This document shows, piece after piece, positions 26,769 through 35,460 of a stretch of 64,000 nucleotides of DNA. The notes below the pieces were generated by a model, which worked only from the letters and a program-made list of their open reading frames with translations, made no database searches and had not been told where the DNA came from. The stretch comes from Micavibrio_B sp964633355 (GTDB lineage Bacteria; Pseudomonadota; Alphaproteobacteria; Micavibrionales; Micavibrionaceae), in the NCBI GenBank assembly GCA_964633355.1, contig CAZWGO010000009.1:28055-92054 (forward strand), in the 5' to 3' direction. How positions within the stretch are numbered: position 1 is the first letter of the stretch; the number at the start of each line of letters is the position of its first letter. The translations under genes and the position numbers were made by a program.

Positions 26769-27622
26769 TTTTTCTGCAGCTCCAGCGCCAGATTATAAAT
26801 CTGCTTTTTTGGTAGACCTGTTCTTCCCATCACCAGCGCAACCGCATCTTTTAAGGAGTTGTGTTCGAGGGCGTCTTTTAAAACTCCTTCGACATCAATC
26901 TCTTCGCTGTCTTCGCTCATTCCTTCGATGACTAAAACGATCTCACCCTTTGGCTGACCGTCTTTTTTTACCCGCGCGAGTAATTCCGATACGCTACCTC
27001 TCCAAATATCTTCGAACATTTTTGTCAGCTCCCGTGCCAGCGCCATTTGGCGGTCGCCGAACGTGGCAAGAATATCTTCAAGTGAATCTTCGATACGGTT
27101 CGGGCTTTCGAAAAAGATAACCGTTACCGGAATTGTTTTTAAAACATTGAGTAAATCGGTCCGCGCCTTCGTCTTCGATGGCAAGAAACCGAGAAAAGAA
27201 AATTTATCTGTCGGCAAACCCGATAATTGTAATGCCATGAGCGGCGCATTAGCTCCCGGCAGGCTCGTTACATAGACATTATTTTTATAACATTCCTGAA
27301 TAAGCTTATACCCGGGATCGGAAATCAGCGGCATTCCGGCATCGGAAATCAGGGCGACAGCCTGACCTTGAGCGATCCGCTCGATGATTTTTCCTGAATC
27401 CTGCAGCTCGTTATGGTCGTGCAAGGAAATCAAGGGCTTCTTTATATCGTGGCTTTTGAGCAGAAAACCGCTCACCCGCGTATCTTCACAGGCAATTAAA
27501 TCTACGCTTCGTAGCGTTTCTATGGCTCTCAAGGTGATATCCCCGAGATTTCCTATAGGAGTTGCAACGAGATATAGACCCGCTTTAAGTTTTTTTGTAA
27601 GGTCGGCGCTCTTCATCATCAT
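26765..27622 (-). CDS. rsmI: 16S rRNA (cytidine1402-2'-O)-methyltransferase RsmI
   Basis: RsmI methylates the ribose of C1402 in the ribosomal P site. The protein has the tetrapyrrole-methylase fold motifs LYLVATPIGNLGDITLRA, CEDTRVSGFLL and ISDAGMPLISDPGY. I place the start at the first of three consecutive ATGs (27622); a start at 27679 would run into the divergent lipoprotein gene and adds non-conserved sequence. No clear Shine-Dalgarno is visible. The divergent gene begins only 23 bp away. Confidence 0.95.
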   Translation of the reverse strand: MMMKSADLTKKLKAGLYLVATPIGNLGDITLRAIETLRSVDLIACEDTRVSGFLLKSHDIKKPLISLHDHNELQDSGKIIERIAQGQAVALISDAGMPLISDPGYKLIQECYKNNVYVTSLPGANAPLMALQLSGLPTDKFSFLGFLPSKTKARTDLLNVLKTIPVTVIFFESPNRIEDSLEDILATFGDRQMALARELTKMFEDIWRGSVSELLARVKKDGQPKGEIVLVIEGMSEDSEEIDVEGVLKDALEHNSLKDAVALVMGRTGLPKKQIYNLALELQKK

Positions 27623-27645
27623 TTCAAGGTTTAGGCGAGGTCCGT

Positions 27646-28812
27646 ATGCAGCGCAACGTCCTTTATACAAAGGCACCAAAATTTATTTTGGCATTAGCGG
27701 TTTTGTTTCTCATGACAGGATGCGACACCTCGAACTCCCCATGGGACAAAACGCTGGAAACCGGCACGCCGTCGGCCCAAATCCCATCGACACCATCGTC
27801 TCAGGCAGTATTGCCCAAACCCCCTGCACCAGCTGGTAAAACAAAGGTCGCCCTTCTGGTCCCCATGACAGGTCGCGGCTCGGATGCCGGTCAGGCCATG
27901 TTAAACGCTGCCCAGCTCGCCATGTTCGATCTCAGCGCCGACTCATTTGAACTTATTCCAAGCGACACCGGTATGTCGGCAACCGCCGCCGCCCATGATG
28001 CCGTTAATAAAGGCGCCAAGCTAATCCTCGGCCCTCTATTTGCCGAAGATGCCCGCATCGTCTCACCCATCGCGCAACAGGCAGGAATTAATTTGCTTTC
28101 CTTCTCAACCGACCGCACGGTTGCTAACAGCAATACTTTCATTTTAGGTTTTCTGCCACAAAGCCAAGTTAATAGCGTTTTGGAATATGCGGGCAGCAAA
28201 CAGCTAAGCCGTATTGCCTTGATCGCACCGAATGACGCTTACGGAAACGCGGTTGCCTCTACTTTCGATCTGGCCTTGCAACAACGCGGCCTGAGCAATG
28301 GAGGAGTATTACGTTATAATGGTACCCAGCCAGCGCCAGAGCAGCTTCAGCAATTCATTACGGCTAATTCTTTCAATGCAGTTTTGATCGCCGCCAATAT
28401 TTCACAATCCGCAGCTATTGCTCAAAGCTTGCCTTCTTCGGTCCAAAAACTCGGTACAGGATTATGGGATCAGATGGATGGCAGCGCCTATCCATCACTG
28501 GCCGGCGCATGGTACGCCGCCGCCTCTCCGGCATCGCGTAAGAAATTCGAGTCTCGTTATAACGACACTTATGGAGCCATGCCGCCACGCCTTGCCTCTC
28601 TTGCTTACGATGCCGCTGCGCTTGCCGTTGTCCTGTCAAAACAAGGTCAGGGCTTTGGTCGGAATACGCTAGCTAATCCAAACGGCTTTTCAGGCATCGA
28701 CGGTATTTTCCGTTTGCTGCCTGACGGGTTGAATGAAAGAGGACTGGCTGTATTGCAAATGGGTTCTGGCCAAGCAAGAATAATTCAGGAAGCGCCCAAA
28801 ACCTTTCGCTAA
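27646..28812 (+). CDS. Penicillin-binding protein activator, LpoA-like lipoprotein
   Basis: The 388-residue protein has a signal peptide with lipobox LMTGC (Cys26), a Pro-rich linker, and a type I periplasmic-binding-protein fold (KVALLVPMTGRGSDAGQAML; SDTGMSATAAAHDAVNKGAK; IALIAPNDAYGN). This matches the C-terminal domain of LpoA (YraM), which activates PBP1A from the outer membrane; the N-terminal TPR domain of E. coli LpoA is absent. Its position divergent to rsmI-yraN supports the call. Confidence 0.88.
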   Translation: MQRNVLYTKAPKFILALAVLFLMTGCDTSNSPWDKTLETGTPSAQIPSTPSSQAVLPKPPAPAGKTKVALLVPMTGRGSDAGQAMLNAAQLAMFDLSADSFELIPSDTGMSATAAAHDAVNKGAKLILGPLFAEDARIVSPIAQQAGINLLSFSTDRTVANSNTFILGFLPQSQVNSVLEYAGSKQLSRIALIAPNDAYGNAVASTFDLALQQRGLSNGGVLRYNGTQPAPEQLQQFITANSFNAVLIAANISQSAAIAQSLPSSVQKLGTGLWDQMDGSAYPSLAGAWYAAASPASRKKFESRYNDTYGAMPPRLASLAYDAAALAVVLSKQGQGFGRNTLANPNGFSGIDGIFRLLPDGLNERGLAVLQMGSGQARIIQEAPKTFR

Positions 28813-28863
28813 ACATCACACATTAGAATTTGGTGATGAACGATACGTTTCAGAAAATAATTT

Positions 28864-28880
28864 TCCACTACATTAGTGGA
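28864..28880. promoter_or_regulatory. Palindrome upstream of the TetR gene, candidate operator
   Basis: TCCACTA-CAT-TAGTGGA is a perfect 7-bp inverted repeat with a 3-nt centre, located about 105 bp before the TetR-family ATG. TetR regulators commonly bind such palindromes and repress themselves. No copy was found elsewhere in the window. Assignment to this regulator is inference. Confidence 0.4.
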
Positions 28881-28985
28881 TTAATCTGACTCTTTCGCTT
28901 GAATAAAGTTTTGGGAAACGCTACGTATCTCTCCTCTTCAAAAACAAGAATTCAAAATAAAATAACCAAACACGAGGTGTGCCCG

Positions 28986-29681
28986 ATGTCCGTTGCCCAA
29001 CGCGCTTTTTATTCCGATGCTGCCGTCACAAATGACGACGATCTTTTTACTGCCGCTGACAAATTACCCGCAGCAAAACCGGAAGAAAAAATTGCGAAAT
29101 CTGCAGGACGTCCAAGAAGCGAAGCATCGCGTCAGGCGATTTTAGACGCAACCTGGAAAATGCTTCTGCATACTTCCGTCAAGGATATTTCCATCGAAGC
29201 GATTGCCAAGAAAGCCAATGTTGGTAAGACGACAATTTATCGCTGGTGGCCGAATAAGGTTTCAGTGGTGCTGGATGCCATTAACGGCCAGATGATGTTT
29301 CCGCCGGCGATCATCAGCGGTCATAGCGCCAAGGAAATGATGATGGCGCAGCTGGAGCGCTTTGGTAAAACGCTCAAAGGCCGTACAGGCCGCATTATCA
29401 CGGAAGTCTTCGCGGAGAGCCAAGGCTCGCAAGACCTTCTCGAAATTTATTACAAGAATTTCATGCTTCAGCATGAAGAGATTTTGGCCAATATTATCGA
29501 GCAAGGAAAAGAGTCCGGCGAATTCGCAATGAATGCGGATACAGCCCTCGTCGTCGATATGATTTATGGCTCGGTTTTCTATCGCTTGATGAGCAATCCC
29601 GAGAGCATTCAGCCTATCTTCTTCGACTCTCTTGCCGTTCTTGGCCTGAAAGTCCTGTCAGTCTACAAAGCCGCAGCTTAA
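28986..29681 (+). CDS. TetR/AcrR-family transcriptional regulator
   Basis: A TetR-type helix-turn-helix is present at about residues 50-95 (SRQAILDATWKMLLHTSVKD, then ISIEAIAKKANVGKTTIYRW). It is preceded by an unusual disordered N-terminal extension of about 45 residues with a GRPRS basic patch, and followed by an all-helical ligand/dimer domain. I start it at the ATG at 28986, which has GAGGTG upstream; the frame is open from 28899. The ligand is unknown and no obvious target gene is adjacent. A terminator follows 13 bp after the stop. Confidence 0.9.
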   Translation: MSVAQRAFYSDAAVTNDDDLFTAADKLPAAKPEEKIAKSAGRPRSEASRQAILDATWKMLLHTSVKDISIEAIAKKANVGKTTIYRWWPNKVSVVLDAINGQMMFPPAIISGHSAKEMMMAQLERFGKTLKGRTGRIITEVFAESQGSQDLLEIYYKNFMLQHEEILANIIEQGKESGEFAMNADTALVVDMIYGSVFYRLMSNPESIQPIFFDSLAVLGLKVLSVYKAAA

Positions 29682-29693
29682 TTATGTTTCATT

Positions 29694-29729
29694 AAAAAAG
29701 GACGGAGCAAAAACTCCGCCCTTTTTTTT
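29694..29729. terminator. Bidirectional terminator between tetR-type gene and ahpD
   Basis: A stem with A-tract, GGACGGAG (29700-29707), a CAAAAA loop, CTCCGCCC (29714-29721) and an 8-T tract gives a classic Rho-independent terminator with one mismatch. A and T tracts flank the stem symmetrically, so it can serve both the TetR gene and the convergent ahpC-ahpD operon. Confidence 0.88.
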
Positions 29730-29743
29730 GTTTTCGCAAGAGC

Positions 29744-30295
29744 TTAAGCCGCTTGTGCCATGCTCTGTGGCATAGAACGCATCGCATCGATTGCCGTAGC
29801 CGCCGCGTTGACCGTCGCGGCTATTCTCAATGCCACTTGAATCTGCTCTTTCGACAAATCATGCTTGATCAATTGAGCTTCATGCGCGTCAAGGCACATG
29901 CCGCATCCGTTGACGGCAGATACCGCCAGCGCCCAAAGTTCGAAGTCGATTTTATCGACGCCGTGATTGGCAAGGATATTCATGCGCAGCTTCGCTGACA
30001 TCGCCTGATACTCCTTGTTGCTCATGATATGAACCGAACGGTAGTAGACATTGTTCATCGCCATGATGACCGCTGCGGAACGTGCCGCATTGATCGCTTC
30101 CGGTGACAATTTATCCTGAACTTCCGATTCGAGTGCAGAGATTACCTCCGGCTGACGCGTCGCAATCGCGCACGCAAGGAAAGAACCCCAAAGTTGCTGC
30201 GATGTAATGCTTTCATCCGCCGACAAGGTCGACAGGTTCAGCTTAATATCCTTTGCAAACTCCGGCAGGATGTTTTTCAGATTTTCAACAGTCAT
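29744..30295 (-). CDS. ahpD: Alkyl hydroperoxide reductase AhpD
   Basis: AhpD is an alkylhydroperoxidase of the carboxymuconolactone-decarboxylase fold that reduces AhpC. The 183-residue protein has the redox motif CGMC at Cys131/Cys134 with His138 and an upstream conserved Glu119, almost the same numbering as the Mycobacterium enzyme (family knowledge). It is 2 bp downstream of ahpC in an operon divergent from oxyR. Confidence 0.95.
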   Translation of the reverse strand: MTVENLKNILPEFAKDIKLNLSTLSADESITSQQLWGSFLACAIATRQPEVISALESEVQDKLSPEAINAARSAAVIMAMNNVYYRSVHIMSNKEYQAMSAKLRMNILANHGVDKIDFELWALAVSAVNGCGMCLDAHEAQLIKHDLSKEQIQVALRIAATVNAAATAIDAMRSMPQSMAQAA

Positions 30296-30297
30296 GA

Positions 30298-30867
30298 TTA
30301 AGCCGCCTTCTTAGCGAGATCGATCACGTCGCCGCCAACTGGACGGTTACATGGACACAGATCATCTGTTTGCAGACCGTCAAGAATACGAAGAACTTCT
30401 TTCGGGTTGCGGCCAACGTTCAGATTATTGACGGATACGTGCTGGATAACGTTATGGGGATCAACCACGAAAGTCGCGCGGTACGCAACGCCAGCATCTT
30501 TGTCCAAAACGCCAAGGCCGGAAGCCAGCGTACGGTTTGTGTCAGCAAAAGACCATTGGTTTAGTTTGTTCAAGTCTTTGTGTTCGCGTCTCCATGCCAG
30601 TTTGCAGAATTCGTTATCTGTCGAACCGCCCATGACGATGCAGTCGCGGTCGGCGAATTCTTCCGTAAGTTTAGCGAATTCAACGATTTCAGTCGGACAG
30701 ACGAAAGTGAAATCTTTTGGATAGAAGTAAATGACTTTCCATTTACCTTCGAAGCTCTTTTCTGTGATTGTTTCGAACGCGGACTGGCCGTTTTCTTCAT
30801 GAGCGTTAAAGCCCGGCTTGACGCCTGTAACTTCGAATGATGGGATTGTGTCGCCGATACCTAGCAT
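30298..30867 (-). CDS. ahpC: Alkyl hydroperoxide reductase AhpC (2-Cys peroxiredoxin)
   Basis: AhpC reduces H2O2 and organic peroxides in the cytoplasm. Peroxidatic Cys57 lies in DFTFVCPTEI; the C-terminus has a C-x-C pair (LCPCN, Cys171 and Cys173), a form typical of AhpC proteins that work with AhpD rather than AhpF. The pairing with ahpD fits this. It is divergent from oxyR, with 134 bp between the start codons, which is the likely OxyR control region. Confidence 0.96.
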   Translation of the reverse strand: MLGIGDTIPSFEVTGVKPGFNAHEENGQSAFETITEKSFEGKWKVIYFYPKDFTFVCPTEIVEFAKLTEEFADRDCIVMGGSTDNEFCKLAWRREHKDLNKLNQWSFADTNRTLASGLGVLDKDAGVAYRATFVVDPHNVIQHVSVNNLNVGRNPKEVLRILDGLQTDDLCPCNRPVGGDVIDLAKKAA

Positions 30868-31001
30868 ATGTCTAAACTCCTTAAATGTTACGATGCGCTC
30901 TTTAAATCAGATTCGCCCCCTTGAAATCCAACCGAAAAAAACGCTAAGTTTAATCGATAAAAACGATGGAAAATGTTTAAATTAATCGGTATAAGCGAAT
31001 A
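30868..31001. promoter_or_regulatory. Divergent ahpC/oxyR control region
   Basis: This 134-bp AT-rich spacer separates the ahpC and oxyR start codons. OxyR commonly binds such divergent spacers to control both its own gene and its targets. I see repeated ATCGATAAA/AACGAT-like elements around 30952-30970 but no confident match to the four-part OxyR motif, so no site is assigned. Confidence 0.45.
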
Positions 31002-31889
31002 ATGGAAAATCTGCCGCCTATCCGCCAGTTGCAATATCTCATGGCTTTGAAAGAGCACAAATCCTTCAGCCGCGCTGCCGAAGCGTGCAATGTAACCCAG
31101 TCGACATTTAGTGCCGGTATTGCCGCACTTGAGAACCTGCTCGGCCATCAGATGATTAACCGCTCTACGCGCAGTCTGTCTTTTACTGCTTTGGGCGAAG
31201 AAATCTGCATCAAAGCCAAGTCGGTTCTTCATCAATCCGGCGAAATTATCTCGCTAGCAAAAAGATCGGGAGAAAGCCTTGCCGGACCGCTGCGCCTTGG
31301 TATTATCCCAACTATCGCGCCTTATCTCCTGCCCGCGCTTTTGCCAGCCTTAAACAAAGACTGGCCGGAACTTGAATTGCAATTGCATGAAGATTTAAGC
31401 TCCAATTTATTACAAAAACTGGAAACCGGAAAACTCGATATTCTTTTATTGGCTTTCCCGTTTGAAACGACAGGCTTTCGCCAGATGACGATTTTCAGCG
31501 AAGAATTCGTACTTGCAACGTCAGAGAAGAATGACAAAGCGCTCGACTTAAATGATATCGAGAATATGGATTTGCTTTTACTCGAAGAAGGTCACTGCCT
31601 TCGCTCTCATGCATTGGCCGCTTGCCGTACGCAAAATCCCGAAATCCGAAAAACCTTTTCGACAACAAGTTTACCGACATTGATCCAGATGGTCAGCAAC
31701 GGCTATGGCGTCACTTTGCTACCCGATATGGCCGCGCAAAAATCTGTCTTGCCGCCCAATATCACCATCCGCCGGTTTCTAAAACCTGCGCCGACGCGGG
31801 AAATCGGCCTTGTCTGGCGCTCCGGTAGCCTGAAAGACGTAGACGTTAAGAATTTGGCCAAAACGATAAAATCTTGCCAAAAATCCTAA
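31002..31889 (+). CDS. oxyR: Hydrogen-peroxide-sensing regulator OxyR
   Basis: This 295-residue LysR-type regulator has the N-terminal winged HTH (SFSRAAEACNVTQSTFSAGI). The LysR effector domain carries Cys199 and Cys208 in EEGHCLRSHALAAC. These are the same residue numbers and spacing as the disulfide-forming pair of E. coli OxyR, which makes the call specific rather than just LysR family. It is divergent from ahpC-ahpD and only 19 bp from the downstream trhO. Confidence 0.95.
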   Translation: MENLPPIRQLQYLMALKEHKSFSRAAEACNVTQSTFSAGIAALENLLGHQMINRSTRSLSFTALGEEICIKAKSVLHQSGEIISLAKRSGESLAGPLRLGIIPTIAPYLLPALLPALNKDWPELELQLHEDLSSNLLQKLETGKLDILLLAFPFETTGFRQMTIFSEEFVLATSEKNDKALDLNDIENMDLLLLEEGHCLRSHALAACRTQNPEIRKTFSTTSLPTLIQMVSNGYGVTLLPDMAAQKSVLPPNITIRRFLKPAPTREIGLVWRSGSLKDVDVKNLAKTIKSCQKS

Positions 31890-31908
31890 GGAGCGTTAAG
31901 AAAGCGAC

Positions 31909-32805
31909 ATGAACTGGACCGTTTGCGCCCTATACCGCTTTGTCGAAATCAACGATCTTCCCGCCATGCAGGAAGCGGTGAAAGCTATTTGCTCGAAACA
32001 TAATATCTGCGGCACAATTTTACTGGCACCGGAAGGCATCAATGGCACGGTCGGCGCGCCGACGCCGGAAGATATGGAAGTGTTAATTAACTTCCTCGAC
32101 GCAAAACTTGAAGTCCGCAAAGGGCAGGTTAAATACTCGGAAAGCAATAAGCGTCCTTTCCTGCGGGCGAAGATCAAGCTGAAAAAAGAAATCATCACCA
32201 TGCGCCAGCCGCAGGCGAACCCGACGAAAGTCGTCGGCACTTATGTAGAGCCGAAAGACTGGAACGCACTCATTTCCGATCCCGATGTTTTGGTCTTGGA
32301 TACGCGCAATGATTACGAAACCCAGCTCGGTATTTTCAAAGGCGCGGTCGATCCGGATATCAAAATCTTTACTGAATTCACCGAGTTTGTAAAAACCAAA
32401 CTTGATCCAAAAAAACACCAAAAAGTTGCCATGTTCTGCACAGGTGGTATCCGCTGTGAAAAAGCGTCAAGCTATATGCTCGGCGAAGGCTTCGGCGAAG
32501 TCTATCACCTCAAAGGCGGCATTTTAAAATATCTTGAAGAAATACCTGCCGAAGAGTCGATGTGGGAAGGCGAATGCTTTGTCTTCGACCGCCGCGTCGG
32601 CATCAAACATGGCCTTGAGCAAGGCATTCTCGATACATGCTATGGATGCCGCGCCTCTATCTATCCGGAAGACCGTACTCGCCCCGAATTCGAAGAAGGC
32701 GTTTCCTGTCATCATTGCCACGGCACACTCACCGAAAAACAAATTGCCTCTAAACGCATGCGTCATCAGCATAAGATGCAGCATGCGAAGAAGATGAGCG
32801 CATAA
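31909..32805 (+). CDS. trhO: tRNA uridine(34) hydroxylase TrhO (rhodanese family)
   Basis: TrhO (YceA) makes 5-hydroxyuridine at tRNA position 34 with O2. The 298-residue protein has the N-terminal acylphosphatase-like domain (LLAPEGINGTVGAP) and a rhodanese domain with active-site Cys177 in FCTGGIRCEKAS. A C-terminal zinc-finger-like region has CYGC and CHHC pairs. Length is normal. It follows oxyR on the same strand and ends at a strong terminator. Confidence 0.95.
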   Translation: MNWTVCALYRFVEINDLPAMQEAVKAICSKHNICGTILLAPEGINGTVGAPTPEDMEVLINFLDAKLEVRKGQVKYSESNKRPFLRAKIKLKKEIITMRQPQANPTKVVGTYVEPKDWNALISDPDVLVLDTRNDYETQLGIFKGAVDPDIKIFTEFTEFVKTKLDPKKHQKVAMFCTGGIRCEKASSYMLGEGFGEVYHLKGGILKYLEEIPAEESMWEGECFVFDRRVGIKHGLEQGILDTCYGCRASIYPEDRTRPEFEEGVSCHHCHGTLTEKQIASKRMRHQHKMQHAKKMSA

Positions 32806-32807
32806 AT

Positions 32808-32831
32808 AAAAACCGCCTTTCGGCGGTTTTT
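32808..32831. terminator. Bidirectional terminator after trhO
   Basis: AAAAACCGCC (32808-32817), a TTTC loop, and GGCGGTTTTT (32822-32831) form a perfect 10-bp stem with A and T tracts. It lies between the convergent trhO and the EF-hand gene (stop at 32839), so it can serve both. Confidence 0.92.
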
Positions 32832-32838
32832 CTAAATC

Positions 32839-33354
32839 CTACTTCTTGGCAGCTTCTGCCGCTTTCTTTTTCTCGTAAGCCGCTTTCATTTTCTCGACTT
32901 GCGCCTTGATTTTTTTCTGCACATCCTCGACCTCGGCTTTCGTTACCTTGCCATCACCGTTTTCATCCATGGCTTTGAAGCGGCGTGTCGAGTCTTCCAT
33001 AAACTCGGCTTTGGTAACTGTGCCATCACGGTTGTTATCCAGCATTTTATATTGAGCCATCATTTCCGGCTCTACTTTTTTCTTCGCGGCCTCATCCGGC
33101 AATTGCTTGGCGTTGTTTTTGTAGAGAAGCGCTTTGAACTCATCGGAAGATATTTTGCCGTCTTTGTTCGTATCGAAAGCGGCAAAATCGCGGCCGGCAA
33201 CGGCGTCGGCTTCAGCTTTGGAAACAGTGCCGTCATTATTGGAGTCGATGGCGGATTTTGCAGGAGCTGCTTTTTTAGCATCTTGCGCATATGCTGCCAG
33301 CGGCGCGCCAATCAGAGCCAAAACAGCAGCAGAAAGTAGGAAATAATTTTTCAT
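32839..33354 (-). CDS. Exported EF-hand (calmodulin-like) protein
   Basis: The protein has a cleavable signal (YFLLSAAVLALIGAPLAAYA) and four EF-hand loops: DSNNDGTVSKAE, DTNKDGKISSDE, DNNRDGTVTKAE and DENGDGKVTKAE. All have the Asp/Asn at position 1, Asp/Asn at 3, Asp at 5 and Glu at 12 needed for calcium. The C-terminus is Lys/Ala-rich and helical. It should be a periplasmic calcium-binding protein. I start it at the ATG at 33354, with AAGGG seven bases upstream; the frame is open to 33399. Confidence 0.92.
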   Translation of the reverse strand: MKNYFLLSAAVLALIGAPLAAYAQDAKKAAPAKSAIDSNNDGTVSKAEADAVAGRDFAAFDTNKDGKISSDEFKALLYKNNAKQLPDEAAKKKVEPEMMAQYKMLDNNRDGTVTKAEFMEDSTRRFKAMDENGDGKVTKAEVEDVQKKIKAQVEKMKAAYEKKKAAEAAKK

Positions 33355-33432
33355 GGTCGAACCCTTAAAAAGTAAATTTGATACGCTGATATGTATCATC
33401 TTTTTGCATAAGGTCCAGTGGGTTTCAGCTAT

Positions 33433-34245
33433 TTACTTAGGGGAAATGTCTAGAACAGCCCGGGGCAACTTACCGCCTGTCGCTTCAATATTGCTGTAAT
33501 TGGCAATTTTAGCCGGGCCACGCAACTGGACGACAAGGCGCGAACCGTTGGCGTCGCTTTCCGCCTGATAAGAGGCAATCAGCAGCGATTTCGGGAAAGT
33601 CTTGCTTTTGGCGGCTTTCCACTCGAACCCCGGGATTTCGATTAGGAGGATTTTCTCTTCATTATCTATGTCATAGTTAATCTTGATCGATTGACCAAGA
33701 TCCAGAACCAGCCTTGAATATTCTTTTTTCTCGCCGATACGCAAATCCTGAACGATTTTCTGGCCGGAAACCACCGGTTTCGGCGCTTCAACTTTTTTAG
33801 CTTCGACTGGCTTTGCGGGCGGCTTTGCTTCAGGTTTCGGCGGCGGCGCGACTTCCGCCTTCTGAACAGGCTTCACAGGGACCGCAGGCGGCGCTGTGAC
33901 TGGAACAGGCAGTGGAGCAGGAACCGGAGCCGCGACGGGTGCAGGCTTCATATTATACGTCGCATCGATACGATCGAGGCCGAGGGAGAGGTCTTTGAAT
34001 TTCTGCTCCATCACGTCAATCTTTGCGATCTTCGGACGATTGGCGGCGACCTCCTGTTGAAGCGCGGCAATCTGTTGTTCGAGCTTGGCGATTTTATCGG
34101 CTTCACCAGACGGCGCGGCTTCGGTTTTTTGCAAAGAGACTGGGTCTTTTTTTGCCTTCATCCCATCGGCAGGCGTTTCGCAAGCGCTTAGCAAAAGGCT
34201 GCAACCAAAAACGAAACTTAATAATGATCGGGACGGATAAAACAT
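33433..34245 (-). CDS. Envelope lipoprotein with coiled coil, Pro-rich linker and AMIN-like domain
   Basis: The 270-residue protein has a lipobox LLSAC (Cys22), a short coiled coil (KLEQQIAALQQEVAANR), and a long Pro/Ala/Lys linker (about residues 100-160). A C-terminal domain rich in strands follows (LRIGEKKEYSRLVLDLGQS; GSRLVVQLRGPAKI) and resembles AMIN domains that bind peptidoglycan or the secretin region; that assignment is tentative. The linker could cross the periplasm. Its ribosome site is within a hairpin (see next entry). Confidence 0.8.
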   Translation of the reverse strand: MFYPSRSLLSFVFGCSLLLSACETPADGMKAKKDPVSLQKTEAAPSGEADKIAKLEQQIAALQQEVAANRPKIAKIDVMEQKFKDLSLGLDRIDATYNMKPAPVAAPVPAPLPVPVTAPPAVPVKPVQKAEVAPPPKPEAKPPAKPVEAKKVEAPKPVVSGQKIVQDLRIGEKKEYSRLVLDLGQSIKINYDIDNEEKILLIEIPGFEWKAAKSKTFPKSLLIASYQAESDANGSRLVVQLRGPAKIANYSNIEATGGKLPRAVLDISPK

Positions 34246-34247
34246 GA

Positions 34248-34265
34248 GCCCCTAAAATGAGGGGC
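34248..34265 (-). promoter_or_regulatory. Hairpin enclosing the ribosome site of the 33433-34245 gene
   Basis: GCCCCT (34248-34253) and AGGGGC (34260-34265) form a 6-bp hairpin with a 6-nt loop just before the ATG at 34245. On the transcript the strand AGGGGC is the only Shine-Dalgarno candidate and pairs with the other arm, so the hairpin could limit translation. No U-tract follows, so it is not a terminator. Confidence 0.4.
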
Positions 34266-34278
34266 GAATCAACAAGGG

Positions 34279-35397
34279 TCAATTCGTTGGGGCCGATTGG
34301 CCGATCTTATCCACAGAGCTATAAACAGCCATTGTTTTGACCGCCATGGATTTAAAAGAAAATTGCCGCTCAAAACTTTCCCGCGCGGCATGGCCCAACT
34401 CGAGTTGCAGCTTTTTATCCGGAATGACAAGCCGCAGCGTATAGGATAATTTTTCAACATCTTCCGCCGGAACCAAATATCCGGTTTTACCTTCCTGTAC
34501 AGCCTCGGAAACGCCGCCAACATCACTGGCAATCACCGGCAGGCTGGATCGCATGGCTTCCAATATACTTCTCGGGAAACCTTCCCATTTTGAAATCAGC
34601 AAATACAGGTCGGCTTTTTTTTCCAGCAGCTCTGCAACATCGTGGCGTTCGCCCATAAACAATACACGGTCATCAATATTCAAGTCGATGGCAAGATCAC
34701 GAAGCTCCGTATCGTCCCCGCCCCCAACAAACTCCATCATCCATGATAAATCTTTTAGTGTCGCCAAGGCGCGTAGCAGCGTCTCGTGATCTTTTTGCGC
34801 ACCGATCCGCGCTACCATCATCAGACGCGCTGGGCCTTCTTTTATTTCTCGCGTGATAGCAGGCCTTTCCGGCATCCCGTTATGAACCAGCGTCAGCTTA
34901 TGATCGGGGACGATTTTGTTTTTCTTTGCCAGTTCGTAATCAAAGCCACTGACGGTAATGACGTGATCGCTGAAGAACCCCGCGCCTTTTTCAAGGAAGG
35001 TATAGATGGCTCTCTGCAATTTCGGCACGCCGTCCGTAAAGGCCCAGCCATGGGCGGTAAAGATTACTTTTACTTTAGCGGCTTTCGCTGCCAGCCTTCC
35101 GAGCAAACCTGCTTTCGATGAGTGACAGGACAAGATATCCGGCTTTATCTCTGTCAGAACCGATTTTATCTGATTAAATGCTTTCCAGTCCTTGGCCGGA
35201 TGAATAGCTCTTTCCAGATCGGGAATTTCATAAATTTTAACTCCCTGCTCTTCAAGGAAATCGGTGACTTTACCAAAGCTGCCGGTGAGAATGCTCACTT
35301 CATGACCCTGAGACTTCATCCATAGGGAAAGATCGCGCACATGGATCTGCGCGCCGCCTAATTCGTCCATCCGGGTGATAAGATAAGCAATTTTCAT
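34279..35397 (-). CDS. Glycosyltransferase family 4 (GT-B) protein
   Basis: The 372-residue protein has the retaining GT-B fold. Its N-terminal domain opens ITRMDELGGAQIHVRDLSLW, a central linker holds VHNGMPERP, and the C-terminal GT4 motif includes ISKWEGFPRSILEAMRSSLPV with the E-x7-E nucleotide-sugar site. It should transfer a sugar in the cytoplasm during polysaccharide or glycolipid assembly. Acceptor and donor cannot be read from sequence. The divergent epimerase and the WecA-like transferase next door suggest a shared pathway. Confidence 0.9.
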   Translation of the reverse strand: MKIAYLITRMDELGGAQIHVRDLSLWMKSQGHEVSILTGSFGKVTDFLEEQGVKIYEIPDLERAIHPAKDWKAFNQIKSVLTEIKPDILSCHSSKAGLLGRLAAKAAKVKVIFTAHGWAFTDGVPKLQRAIYTFLEKGAGFFSDHVITVSGFDYELAKKNKIVPDHKLTLVHNGMPERPAITREIKEGPARLMMVARIGAQKDHETLLRALATLKDLSWMMEFVGGGDDTELRDLAIDLNIDDRVLFMGERHDVAELLEKKADLYLLISKWEGFPRSILEAMRSSLPVIASDVGGVSEAVQEGKTGYLVPAEDVEKLSYTLRLVIPDKKLQLELGHAARESFERQFSFKSMAVKTMAVYSSVDKIGQSAPTN

Positions 35398-35460
35398 GGT
35401 CTTCGGAATGTTGTATAAGCGATCAAGAATTTAAATCAAGGCCAGTAAAGGTTTTCAGGC

